NCBI GenBank assembly: GCA_944321165.1
Contig: CALUKE010000003.1
Span: 1-64,000 of the forward strand
Direction: 5' to 3'
Source: an uncultured Odoribacter sp.
GTDB taxonomy: Bacteria > Bacteroidota > Bacteroidia > Bacteroidales > Marinifilaceae
DNA: 64,000 nt
A program made the translations under genes and the position numbers. Positions 44,255-52,836 of this stretch are shown here, one piece after another. Positions within the stretch are counted from its first letter, which is position 1, and each line of letters opens with the position of its first letter. A model generated the notes under the pieces. That model was not told where the DNA came from, did not search any database, and was given only the letters and a program-made list of their open reading frames with translations.

Positions 44255-44962
44255 ATGAAGAAACTATCCATAATCATACCGGCCTACAACGAAGAACACA
44301 CCATCACGCAGATCCTCGAAAAGATCTATCAAACCCGCCTGATAGAAGAGATCGAAAAGGAGGTGCTGATCATTGATGACGGTTCGAAAGATAGCACTTC
44401 GGAAAAATGCCGTGCATTTATACAATCCCATCCAGACATGAAAGTACAATACCATCTCCAACCCTTCAATCAAGGGAAAGGAGCCGCGCTGAGAAAGGGC
44501 ATCTCTTTGGCAAGCGGCGATTGGATTATCATTCAGGATGCGGACCTGGAATACGATCCGGCAGACTACAACCCCTTGCTCCGTTGGATAATCGAAAACA
44601 AGGCCAAGGTGGTTTATGGTTCCCGGTTTTTAAAACCCTCCAATAAACATTCCTATCTCCGTTTTTATCTGGGAGGACGCCTGGTTACCTTTATCACCAA
44701 TTTATTATACGGACAACATCTGACAGACGAGCCTACCTGTTACAAATTTTTTGAGGCTCAGTTTCTAAAGTCAATCCCGTTAAAATGCCAGGGATTCGAA
44801 TTCTGCCCGGAAGTAACCGCCAAAGTTTGCAAACGGGGAATCAAGATCCATGAAATTCCCATCAATTATTATCCGCGCAGCATCGCCGAAGGGAAAAAAA
44901 TCAACTGGAAAGACGGTTTGGAGGCAATCTGGACTTTGATAAAATACCGATTTAAAAATTAA
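44255..44962 (+). CDS. Family 2 glycosyltransferase (polyprenyl-phosphate sugar synthase type)
   Basis: A 235-residue GT-A enzyme without transmembrane helices. It has the opening LSIIIPAYNEEHTITQILEKI, IIDDGSKDSTSEK, NQGKGAALRKG, and a metal-binding IIQDADLEYDPADY near residues 90-103. This matches DPM1/DPG-synthase-like enzymes that make polyprenyl-phosphate sugars. The next gene is a membrane GT-C type transferase that could use such a donor. ATG 44255 is preferred over the preceding TTG. Confidence 0.9.
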   Translation: MKKLSIIIPAYNEEHTITQILEKIYQTRLIEEIEKEVLIIDDGSKDSTSEKCRAFIQSHPDMKVQYHLQPFNQGKGAALRKGISLASGDWIIIQDADLEYDPADYNPLLRWIIENKAKVVYGSRFLKPSNKHSYLRFYLGGRLVTFITNLLYGQHLTDEPTCYKFFEAQFLKSIPLKCQGFEFCPEVTAKVCKRGIKIHEIPINYYPRSIAEGKKINWKDGLEAIWTLIKYRFKN

Positions 44963-44966
44963 TACG

Positions 44967-46700
44967 ATGGAGAGAAAAAAAAATCATTCAATTCAAACTT
45001 TACTCAACAGTCGCTTTTCCTTATACACTTTTTTAGTCATCATCACCCTCTGTTTTATCAGTACTTACACCCAGATTTACGATGTAAAACTGGACATGAA
45101 CGGTGACAACATCCATTATTACGCCCTGGGCAAAGCATTGGCTGACGGCAAAGGATTTACCAACACCATCTCTTTCAATGAGACGCCACACACCCATTTT
45201 CCTCCCGGATATCCCGTATTCATTGCCGGCATCATGAAATTTTTCCCGGACAACATCCAGGCGATAAAAATAGCCAACGGCATATTATTATACGCAGCCA
45301 TTATCCTGCTGTTTTTTCTATTGAGGAAATTATCCGGTAATCTCATCATTCCGTTTCTGAGCTGCGTTTTCTGTTCCATTCATGCAGAAATCCTGCGATA
45401 TGCCACCATCATGATGAGCGAAATGCTCTTTTTATTCTGCAGTGTAGGAGCCATTTACCTGGCATTAAGCATAAAGCCCGATCAGCTTTTCACCAGAAAA
45501 GGCATACGGGACTCTCTATTCCTCTTACTGCTATTATTTCTGAACAATTATATCTATTTTGTCAGGACCATGGGTACTTCCGTCATTTTAGCCATCATCC
45601 TGTACAGCGGTATCATTTTCATTCAACAGCTTTACCGCTTTTTCAAAAACAGAAAGGAATGGCCGGACGGAGCACAAAAGAGAACGGCGATCCTCCGTCT
45701 GTCCAGATACGCCTTGCTGTTTATCCTGCTGACCGGTTCGTTTGCAGTCACCAAGACAGCCTGGGATATCCGGAATAAAAACGTAGGCAAACTGAACAAT
45801 GACTATATCGGCGACTTCATGAAAAAACCGAACGGTCAGACCATGGCCGGCTGGGACGACTGGAAAAACCGAATTAGCGACAATTTTGGTTCGTATCTAA
45901 ACAAATGGATCCCCAATGCAGTGGTAAATGCTCCGTATACCAACGCGCCCTCAACCCAAGGGGAAATTTTCCGGGGGCTCCTCATTGCATTCCTGATCAT
46001 ATGGGGATTGATCAGACTGCCGAAAGGCGGACTGTTGTTATTCCTCTATTTGGGAGCAACCATGGCAGTCCTTTTGGTATGGCCAGAACAATACGGAGGT
46101 CTTCGCTATTTCATTGCGGCCATTCCATTTTTCATTTTTCTATTTTTATATGGCTTATATACCGCCATTCTTTACATCGGCCGACGCGTGAAAAAAAATC
46201 TGCCGGAACATATTCCGGCAGTCTGCCTGATCATTTTTGCCCTGTTCTTCATGTTTCCGGCCTATACCCAGGCACTGGTACCTAAAAAACAAATGGCGAA
46301 ATACAAAACCTGGACTCCGGAAATTGCCGGTAATGCGTTCGCGGAATTTACCGCCGCCATGCAATGGTGCGGACAGAATTTACCGGACACAGCGCGGGTG
46401 ATTTGCCGGAAACCGGAATTATTCTACATGTATTCCGGAGGGAAAAAATGCGGCAGCTTCTCCCAATACGGTAAACCGGAAGAAATCCTCCAACAGTTAA
46501 TCGACCAGAAGGCTACACACGTCATCATCGATCATTGGTTCCGTCATGCCTATTACACCCTGTATCCACTAATCTCCACCCATTATCCGGAAAAATTCAA
46601 ATTCATCGGACAATTCGCAAGCAAAGGAGGGCAGGAACCGCCGACACTCATTTTCGAATTTCATCCCGACTGGACAAAAGAGAAAACAACGTCACAATAA
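44967..46700 (+). CDS. GT-C membrane glycosyltransferase (ArnT/PMT-like)
   Basis: A 577-residue integral membrane protein with about ten hydrophobic helices and a soluble C-terminal part (~440 onward). The first extracytoplasmic loop carries acidic residues in KLDMNGDNIHYYALGKALADG, followed by HFPPGYPVFIAGIM, the typical catalytic loop of ArnT/PMT enzymes that take sugars from polyprenyl-phosphate donors. It lies four bases after the DPM-like enzyme, which probably supplies its donor. The acceptor (lipid A, protein or other glycan) cannot be told. Confidence 0.8.
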   Translation: MERKKNHSIQTLLNSRFSLYTFLVIITLCFISTYTQIYDVKLDMNGDNIHYYALGKALADGKGFTNTISFNETPHTHFPPGYPVFIAGIMKFFPDNIQAIKIANGILLYAAIILLFFLLRKLSGNLIIPFLSCVFCSIHAEILRYATIMMSEMLFLFCSVGAIYLALSIKPDQLFTRKGIRDSLFLLLLLFLNNYIYFVRTMGTSVILAIILYSGIIFIQQLYRFFKNRKEWPDGAQKRTAILRLSRYALLFILLTGSFAVTKTAWDIRNKNVGKLNNDYIGDFMKKPNGQTMAGWDDWKNRISDNFGSYLNKWIPNAVVNAPYTNAPSTQGEIFRGLLIAFLIIWGLIRLPKGGLLLFLYLGATMAVLLVWPEQYGGLRYFIAAIPFFIFLFLYGLYTAILYIGRRVKKNLPEHIPAVCLIIFALFFMFPAYTQALVPKKQMAKYKTWTPEIAGNAFAEFTAAMQWCGQNLPDTARVICRKPELFYMYSGGKKCGSFSQYGKPEEILQQLIDQKATHVIIDHWFRHAYYTLYPLISTHYPEKFKFIGQFASKGGQEPPTLIFEFHPDWTKEKTTSQ

Positions 46701-46749
46701 TTTTATCTGATTATAAAAGAGAACAGTATCATTTTCCATTCAAAAATCA

Positions 46750-46757
46750 TATATTTG
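46750..46757 (+). promoter_or_regulatory. -7 element of the ileS operon
   Basis: TATATTTG is a full match to TAnnTTTG, 66 bases before ATG 46824. Confidence 0.6.
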
Positions 46758-46823
46758 CACTTTGTTTGGAAGAAAGTGGTTTAGTGGCGTATCACATTCA
46801 TGCTAATAACAAAAACACATATA

Positions 46824-49800
46824 ATGAACGAAAAATTTCCTGAATACAAAAGTTTGGATCTTTCCCAGGTAAACAAAGAGATTCTCAAGACTTGGGAAGA
46901 AAACAAGACTTTCGAAATGAGTTTGAAAACACGAGAAGGACATCCGTCTTTTGTTTTCTACGAAGGCCCCCCTTCTGCCAATGGAATGCCTGGCATTCAC
47001 CACGTTATGGCCAGAACCATCAAAGATGTGATCTGCCGCTACAAGACACTGCAAGGATTTTTAGTAGAACGGAAAGCAGGATGGGATACACACGGCCTTC
47101 CGGTAGAATTGGGTGTAGAGAAAAAACTGGGCATTACGAAAGAAGCCATCGGCAAAACCATCAGTGTGGTGGAATATAACAAGGAATGCCGGGCTGATGT
47201 CATGAAATTTACCAAAGAGTGGGAAGACCTGACCCAGAAAATGGGATATTGGGTGGATATGAAAGAACCGTATATCACCTATGACAACCGATACATCGAA
47301 ACCTTATGGTTCCTTTTAAAGAAATTATATGACAAGGGATTCCTTTACAAAGGATATACCATACAACCTTACTCTCCGGCTGCAGGTACAGGATTGAGTA
47401 CGCACGAACTGAACCAGCCGGGATGTTACCGGGACGTGAAAGATACGACCTGCGTAGCCCAGTTCAAGGTGGTTCGAGATGAAACATCGGAAAAATTATT
47501 TGTCGACACCGACACGGTCTACTTTCTGGCCTGGACGACCACCCCGTGGACTCTTCCGTCCAATACGGCACTGGCTGTCGGTCCGAACATCACTTATTAT
47601 GTAGTCAAGACTTACAATCCTTATACTTACCTGCCGGTTACCGTCGTATTAGCCAAAGACCGGTTCAATGCCTATTTCAATCCGAAAGCAGCCAATCTGG
47701 CGCTGGAAGATTACAAAGAAGGCGACAAATTGATTCCTTACCAGAAAGTGGCAGAATTCAAAGGTCCCGAACTCGAAGGCATCCGCTACGAGCAACTGAT
47801 GCCTTGGATGCGGCCCGAAGGAGATGCATTCCGGGTAATCTTAGGAGACTATGTCACCACCGAAGACGGTACTGGTATTGTACACATCGCTCCGACCTTC
47901 GGTGCCGATGACGACCGGGTTGCCAAAGTAGCCGGTATTGCTCCCATGTTGCTGATCGACAAGGACGGCAATAAACAACCGATGGTCGACAAACGCGGCC
48001 GTCTGTTTGTTCTGGAAGAGATCGATCCGGAATTTGTCAAAAACAATGTAAATGTCGCACTGTACAGCGAATATGCGGGACGTTTTGTAAAAAATGCCTA
48101 TGATCCCAATCTGACTGAAAAGGATGCAACCCTCGATATCGATTTGTCGGTCATGCTGAAAAAAGAAAACAAAGCCTTCAAGGTAGAAAAACACGAGCAC
48201 AACTACCCGCACTGCTGGCGTACGGACAAACCGGTATTGTATTATCCGTTAGACTCCTGGTTTATCAAAACAACCGCTGTCCGCGACCGGATGATCGAAC
48301 TCAACCGAACGATCAACTGGAAACCGGCCAGCACCGGCGAAGGCCGTTTCGGCAAATGGCTGGAGAACCTGGTTGACTGGAATCTTTCCCGCTCCCGTTA
48401 TTGGGGTACACCGTTACCCATTTGGGTAAGCGAAGATGGCAGCGAAAAAAAATGCATCGGTTCCGTAGCTGAACTGATGGCAGAAATAGACAAAGCCATC
48501 CAGGCCGGTTTCATGCAGGAAAATCCCTATCAGGGATTTGTCGTCGGCGATAACTCCAAGGAAAATTACGACAAGATTGATCTGCACCGTCCTTATGTAG
48601 ACGACATCATTCTGGTAGCTTCCAACGGACAAAAAATGTTCCGGGAAAAAGACCTGATCGACGTTTGGTTCGATTCCGGCGCAATGCCCTATGCACAATT
48701 GCACTATCCGTTTGAACACCAACAGGATATAGACGAAAAACTACGTTTCCCGGCTGATTTTATCGCAGAAGGCGTGGATCAGACGCGGGGATGGTTTTTC
48801 ACCCTGCATGCCATCGCCACAATGGCCTTCGATTCCGTGGCATTTAAAAACATCATCTCCAACGGACTTGTATTGGATGCCAAAGGCAACAAGATGTCCA
48901 AACGTCTGGGAAATGCGGTAGATCCCTTCCAAACCATCGAAACCTACGGATCGGATCCGCTACGCTGGTACATGATTACCAATTCCCAGCCCTGGGACAA
49001 CCTGAAGTTCGATGTTGCCGGCGTAGACGAAGTTAAACGTAAATTTTTCGGAACATTATACAATACCTATGGTTTCTTCGCGCTTTATGCCAATGTAGAC
49101 CATTTCCGGTATGCCGAGGCGGAAATACCCATTGAACAACGTCCGGAAATCGACCGCTGGATTCTGTCGCTACTGAACACCTTGATCAAAGAGACCACCG
49201 AAGCTTACGAAAAATACGAGCCTACACGGGCCGGTCGGGCCATTCAGGATTTCGTCATTGAAAATCTGTCCAACTGGTATGTACGTTTATCCCGGAAAAG
49301 ATATTGGGGTGGCGAATATTCCTTAGACAAGATTTCTGCTTATCAGACACTATACACCTGTCTGGAGACAGTGGCCATCCTGTCTGCACCGATTGCACCC
49401 TTCTATATGGAAAAACTATTCGGAGACCTGAACAAAGTCACTGGACGTCATACAGGCAGTGTCCATCTGAGTGATTTCCCCAAAGCCGACGAAACACGTA
49501 TTGATCGGGAGCTGGAAGAACGCATGGAACTGGCTCAACAAATTTCATCCATGGTATTGGGTTTACGGAGAAAAGTACAGCTCCGCGTACGCCAACCGCT
49601 AAGCAAATTGCTGGTTCCCGTACTGAATGATCAAATGATTCAACAGCTCGATGCCGTGAAGAACATCATTCTCTCAGAAGTCAATGTCAAAGAGATCGAA
49701 TATATCACCGATACCACCGGAGTTTTGGTTAAAAAGATCAAACCCAACTTCAAAACTCTGGGACCGAAATACGGTAAATACATGAAACAGATCTCTGCAA

Positions 49801-50255
49801 GCATTGCGGCCATGGAACAGGGAGATATCTTCGCCTTCGAGAAAAACGGTACCCATACATTGCAGATCGACGACGAAACCATCCAACTCGGTCTGGATGA
49901 TGTGGAGATCCTATCCGAAGACATCCCCGGTTGGTTAGTTGCCAATGAAGGACGTCTGACAGTAGCCCTGGACATCAACGTAACCCAGGATTTGAAAGAA
50001 GAGGGTATCGCCCGCGAATTGATCAACCGGATTCAAAATCTCCGGAAAGACAGCGATTTCGACGTTACGGATAAAATCACCCTGACGATCGGACGTCATC
50101 CGGAAATCAACGAAGCCGTAGAACATTTCTCTCAATACATTGCCAGTCAGGTATTGGCAGAAAGTATTGAACTGACAGATCAAGGAGATTCACAAGCGAA
50201 AGAGATCGAAATTGACGAAATTCATACATTTATAAAAATAGAGAAAGTAAACTGA
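46824..50255 (+). CDS. ileS: Isoleucine--tRNA ligase
   Basis: A 1143-residue class I synthetase. The HIGH-type signature is PSANGMPGIHHVMART near residues 48-63. The CP1 editing domain includes AWTTTPWTLPSNTALAVGP. WFDSGAMPYAQLHYP and GVDQTRGWFFTLHAIA precede the KMSKR loop (NKMSKRLGNAVDP near residue 690), then the anticodon-binding C-terminus. The long form without a C-terminal zinc knuckle is the type found in Bacteroidota. ATG 46824 is chosen over an in-frame ATG eight codons earlier, since MNEKFPEYKSLDL is the usual start. Confidence 0.98.
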   Translation: MNEKFPEYKSLDLSQVNKEILKTWEENKTFEMSLKTREGHPSFVFYEGPPSANGMPGIHHVMARTIKDVICRYKTLQGFLVERKAGWDTHGLPVELGVEKKLGITKEAIGKTISVVEYNKECRADVMKFTKEWEDLTQKMGYWVDMKEPYITYDNRYIETLWFLLKKLYDKGFLYKGYTIQPYSPAAGTGLSTHELNQPGCYRDVKDTTCVAQFKVVRDETSEKLFVDTDTVYFLAWTTTPWTLPSNTALAVGPNITYYVVKTYNPYTYLPVTVVLAKDRFNAYFNPKAANLALEDYKEGDKLIPYQKVAEFKGPELEGIRYEQLMPWMRPEGDAFRVILGDYVTTEDGTGIVHIAPTFGADDDRVAKVAGIAPMLLIDKDGNKQPMVDKRGRLFVLEEIDPEFVKNNVNVALYSEYAGRFVKNAYDPNLTEKDATLDIDLSVMLKKENKAFKVEKHEHNYPHCWRTDKPVLYYPLDSWFIKTTAVRDRMIELNRTINWKPASTGEGRFGKWLENLVDWNLSRSRYWGTPLPIWVSEDGSEKKCIGSVAELMAEIDKAIQAGFMQENPYQGFVVGDNSKENYDKIDLHRPYVDDIILVASNGQKMFREKDLIDVWFDSGAMPYAQLHYPFEHQQDIDEKLRFPADFIAEGVDQTRGWFFTLHAIATMAFDSVAFKNIISNGLVLDAKGNKMSKRLGNAVDPFQTIETYGSDPLRWYMITNSQPWDNLKFDVAGVDEVKRKFFGTLYNTYGFFALYANVDHFRYAEAEIPIEQRPEIDRWILSLLNTLIKETTEAYEKYEPTRAGRAIQDFVIENLSNWYVRLSRKRYWGGEYSLDKISAYQTLYTCLETVAILSAPIAPFYMEKLFGDLNKVTGRHTGSVHLSDFPKADETRIDRELEERMELAQQISSMVLGLRRKVQLRVRQPLSKLLVPVLNDQMIQQLDAVKNIILSEVNVKEIEYITDTTGVLVKKIKPNFKTLGPKYGKYMKQISASIAAMEQGDIFAFEKNGTHTLQIDDETIQLGLDDVEILSEDIPGWLVANEGRLTVALDINVTQDLKEEGIARELINRIQNLRKDSDFDVTDKITLTIGRHPEINEAVEHFSQYIASQVLAESIELTDQGDSQAKEIEIDEIHTFIKIEKVN

Positions 50256-50361
50256 AAGCGAAAATCGACAAACTATCATGTCGCTATTTCGTATGAAGAT
50301 ACATCTATAAAATTTTCAAATATTGATGTTTATTATTAATTTAGGCAAAAACTTATCAGTT

Positions 50362-50742
50362 ATGGCAGAGAAAACGAGATATTCAGACGAAGAGTTACAG
50401 GAATTCAAGGAATTAATCCTGGAAAAACTCGATAAAGCAAGAAAAGATTATGACTTGCTGAAAGGTGTCATCTCGGGGAGTGACGGGAACGACATTGCGG
50501 ACACGTGTCCTACATTCAAAGTATTGGAAGAGGGAGCCTCTGTTCTTTCCAAAGAAGAAGCAGGCCGCTTGGCCCAAAGACAGGCCAAATTCATCAGCCA
50601 TCTGGAAGCCGCCTTAGTCCGGATCGAAAATAAAACTTATGGCATTTGCCGGGTAACAGGTAAACTGATCTCCAAAGAAAGATTGCGGGCAGTTCCTCAT
50701 GCCACCTTGAGCATAGAAGCCAAAGAAGGAAAAGAAAATTAA
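50362..50742 (+). CDS. TraR/DksA-family protein lacking most zinc-finger cysteines
   Basis: A 126-residue protein with an N-terminal coiled-coil (EELQEFKELILEKLDKARKDYDLLKG) and a degenerate C-terminal finger, KTYGICRVTGKLISKERLRAVPHAT. DksA-family fingers have CxxC...CxxC; here only the first Cys remains, and the second position is Thr. The DksA finger framework (YGxC...GxxI...RLxAxPxA) is otherwise intact. The family binds RNA polymerase through the secondary channel and works with ppGpp; whether this version does is unknown. ATG 50362 gives a normal start; an in-frame ATG at 50323 lies in the leader. It lies between ileS and lspA. Confidence 0.88.
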   Translation: MAEKTRYSDEELQEFKELILEKLDKARKDYDLLKGVISGSDGNDIADTCPTFKVLEEGASVLSKEEAGRLAQRQAKFISHLEAALVRIENKTYGICRVTGKLISKERLRAVPHATLSIEAKEGKEN

Positions 50743-50749
50743 TCATGAC

Positions 50750-50779
50750 GTACCCCCGTACTTTTCAGTACGGGGGTAC
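50750..50779. repeat. 13-bp perfect hairpin between the DksA-like gene and lspA
   Basis: GTACCCCCGTACT (50750-50762) pairs with AGTACGGGGGTAC (50767-50778 plus 50779) around a TTTC loop. It is GC-rich and begins seven bases after the stop. The tail ATAGCTTTTA is a poor T-run, so it may be a leaky terminator or an mRNA-processing or stability hairpin that lowers lspA relative to the upstream gene. Confidence 0.65.
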
Positions 50780-50802
50780 AATAGCTTTTAATACCGCCTT
50801 TT

Positions 50803-51426
50803 ATGAGTGTGCGCAAAAAACTGATCATTTTCATCGCCGCCCTGCTAGTATTGGATCAGGCCGTAAAAATATGGATCAAGACCCATATGATGATTGGGGA
50901 AGAATTCACGGTCTTCAACTGGTTTAGAATTCTTTTCATCGAAAACAACGGCATGGCATTTGGCATGGAACTCGGAGATGGCAAGATCGGCAAGACCATT
51001 CTCAGCTTATTCCGCATCGTGGCTGTTGTCGGAATCGGCTGGTATATTTTAAAACTCATCCGAGAAAAAGCCCCCACAGGAGTCCTTTTTTCCTTTGCCC
51101 TGATTTTTTGCGGGGCCATCGGCAATATATTCGACAGTCTGTTTTACGGCATGATTTTCAGTGACAGCCATTATCAAGTCGCCACCTTATTTCCGAGCGA
51201 AGGCGGCTATTCCTCTTTTTTACATGGCAAGGTCGTAGATATGTTGTATTTCCCTCTTATCGAAGGAACTTTCCCGGATTGGTTTCCCATTTGGGGGGGC
51301 GAAAACTTTCTGTTTTTCCGTCCCGTTTTCAATTTTGCGGATTCTTATATCACCATCGGAGTCTTGATACTTATCCTTTTTTACCGGAAATTTTTCTCCG
51401 ATAAAAAAGCCCCAGCAAAAGCATAA
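50803..51426 (+). CDS. lspA: Lipoprotein signal peptidase (signal peptidase II)
   Basis: A 207-residue inner-membrane aspartic protease that cleaves prolipoprotein signal peptides. It has four hydrophobic helices. The catalytic aspartates are in GAIGNIFDSLFYG (near residue 109) and FRPVFNFADSYITIG near the C-terminus; Asn-Asn in FIENNGMAFGM is also conserved. It is longer than the ~165-residue proteobacterial enzyme because of a ~30-residue periplasmic insertion (about residues 115-160), as is common in Bacteroidota. The many lipoproteins in this window would be its substrates. Confidence 0.96.
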   Translation: MSVRKKLIIFIAALLVLDQAVKIWIKTHMMIGEEFTVFNWFRILFIENNGMAFGMELGDGKIGKTILSLFRIVAVVGIGWYILKLIREKAPTGVLFSFALIFCGAIGNIFDSLFYGMIFSDSHYQVATLFPSEGGYSSFLHGKVVDMLYFPLIEGTFPDWFPIWGGENFLFFRPVFNFADSYITIGVLILILFYRKFFSDKKAPAKA

Positions 51427-51455
51427 TCCATTTCCACCCGGAATAGATAGAAAAC

Positions 51456-51492
51456 AATCGAGGGAGCCCTTCAGACAGGAGTTCCCTCGATT
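51456..51492. terminator. Bidirectional terminator between lspA and the metalloproteinase-like gene
   Basis: AATCGAGGGA (51456-51465) pairs with TCCCTCGATT (51483-51492), extended by a G-U and a C-G pair. T-rich tails follow on both strands (TTGTTTTC on the minus side). It separates two converging genes. Confidence 0.75.
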
Positions 51493-51517
51493 CGTTTACT
51501 ATCTAAACACCCACTTT

Positions 51518-52825
51518 TTATTCTTTCCCGGTAAATGCCCAAGAAGATTTATACGCCCAACGGGAAGGACAACGTTCAACAATCATCCGTATCCGTTCTG
51601 CCTGATTCACCGTAATTGAATTCCGGCGACTATAATTATCCATGATATTAAAAGAGGTAAACCACTCATATTCAGCATTAACATCTTCCCGATACAGACG
51701 GTTATTCTTATAGATACCCGAACTGTAACCGCTATAGTATGCATAAGTATCCGGACAATAATCATTATCACCGTTTACGAAAGTATTGTTGTCATCCTGA
51801 TCGGTGTAAAGCAAGCCGTAATACAAACCAAACACCAAAGAAAGATCGAAATAACTCTTATCATCCGTCGCAAAAAAATCCCGAATATTAATCATCATAC
51901 CAACATCCGTATAGTTTTCCACATCACTGGCCGAATAATCTGAAACCACTTGCATCTTAAGCCCCGGAATGGACTCATACCCTTCCAAGATCACCTCAGG
52001 TGCCGAAACAGAATAAGTATTCGATACCGACGAACTGGTAGAATATTTTGCCAACCAGACATTCAGATAACGTGCAGGATCCCAAATCAGTTTAGAATTG
52101 ATGTAATCTTCATAATCGGATTTCGACATCTCTTCAGCAAGTTCCACTCTGTTTTTCCCCTTTTCCAACAATAATCGGCCGGAAGGATCATATTCTGCCA
52201 ACTTGAAAATAATCTTAGCATTTCCTCCATTAGGATCAGAAGTTGCTCGACGGTTGAAAATATCATTCAAATGATCCAAACGTTTTTGCAATTCTTCTGA
52301 ACTAACTGAATAGGCCGGTCCAATAGAAGGAGGCGGCACCATTACGTGGAAAATCACCGGAACCACAATCTCCTCATAATTCATCTCCGGTAAATCCCGT
52401 ATCTGAATCGTCAAAGAATTACTTTGTACATTTCCAGCCTTCGCATAAAAGGTAATTTCCCGCTTATTCCGATCGGTCGTAGAAAAAATCATATCTTTTA
52501 CTTCTCGTCCAGCATCATCGTATACTTTAATACATCCTTCCGGTAAACGATCCAACGGTATTTCGAAAGTATCCCGACTGGTGCCGATCACATATTGATC
52601 CTGCCCCTCCACTTCTTCTATTTCATAAGTAGTAAACTCCTGTGCCCCGTATGCCAATACATGGAATTCCATTTGAGCGGTCCCATCGGGTAACAACATC
52701 TTATGATCTGCACGCAATTTGATCAATTTTATATCATCAACAGAAGACGAAAGATCAAAAATCTCCGCATTTTCAGGAGAACATGCACAAAACCATACCA
52801 TCAACAATAATAAAACTCGATTCAT
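51518..52825 (-). CDS. Zinc-metalloproteinase-like lipoprotein with degenerate active site
   Basis: A 435-residue predicted lipoprotein (lipobox WFCAC, Cys15). The C-terminal ~260 residues follow the layout of Bacteroidota zinc-dependent metalloproteinase lipoproteins: VVPVIFHVM, a YLNVWLAKYS strand, then DYCPDTYAY and FTSFNIMDNYSRRNSITVNQAERIR. Where these enzymes have HExxHxxGxxH, this protein reads LVFGLYYGLLY (51806-51838). All three zinc His and the catalytic Glu are lost while the glycines and spacing stay. It is therefore probably a non-catalytic binding protein at the cell surface. It is the last gene of a SusC/SusD operon, 11 bases after SusD. ATG 52825 is chosen because the longer frame overlaps SusD. 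Confidence 0.75.
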   Translation of the reverse strand: MNRVLLLLMVWFCACSPENAEIFDLSSSVDDIKLIKLRADHKMLLPDGTAQMEFHVLAYGAQEFTTYEIEEVEGQDQYVIGTSRDTFEIPLDRLPEGCIKVYDDAGREVKDMIFSTTDRNKREITFYAKAGNVQSNSLTIQIRDLPEMNYEEIVVPVIFHVMVPPPSIGPAYSVSSEELQKRLDHLNDIFNRRATSDPNGGNAKIIFKLAEYDPSGRLLLEKGKNRVELAEEMSKSDYEDYINSKLIWDPARYLNVWLAKYSTSSSVSNTYSVSAPEVILEGYESIPGLKMQVVSDYSASDVENYTDVGMMINIRDFFATDDKSYFDLSLVFGLYYGLLYTDQDDNNTFVNGDNDYCPDTYAYYSGYSSGIYKNNRLYREDVNAEYEWFTSFNIMDNYSRRNSITVNQAERIRMIVERCPSRWAYKSSWAFTGKE

Positions 52826-52836
52826 AATCATATCTT

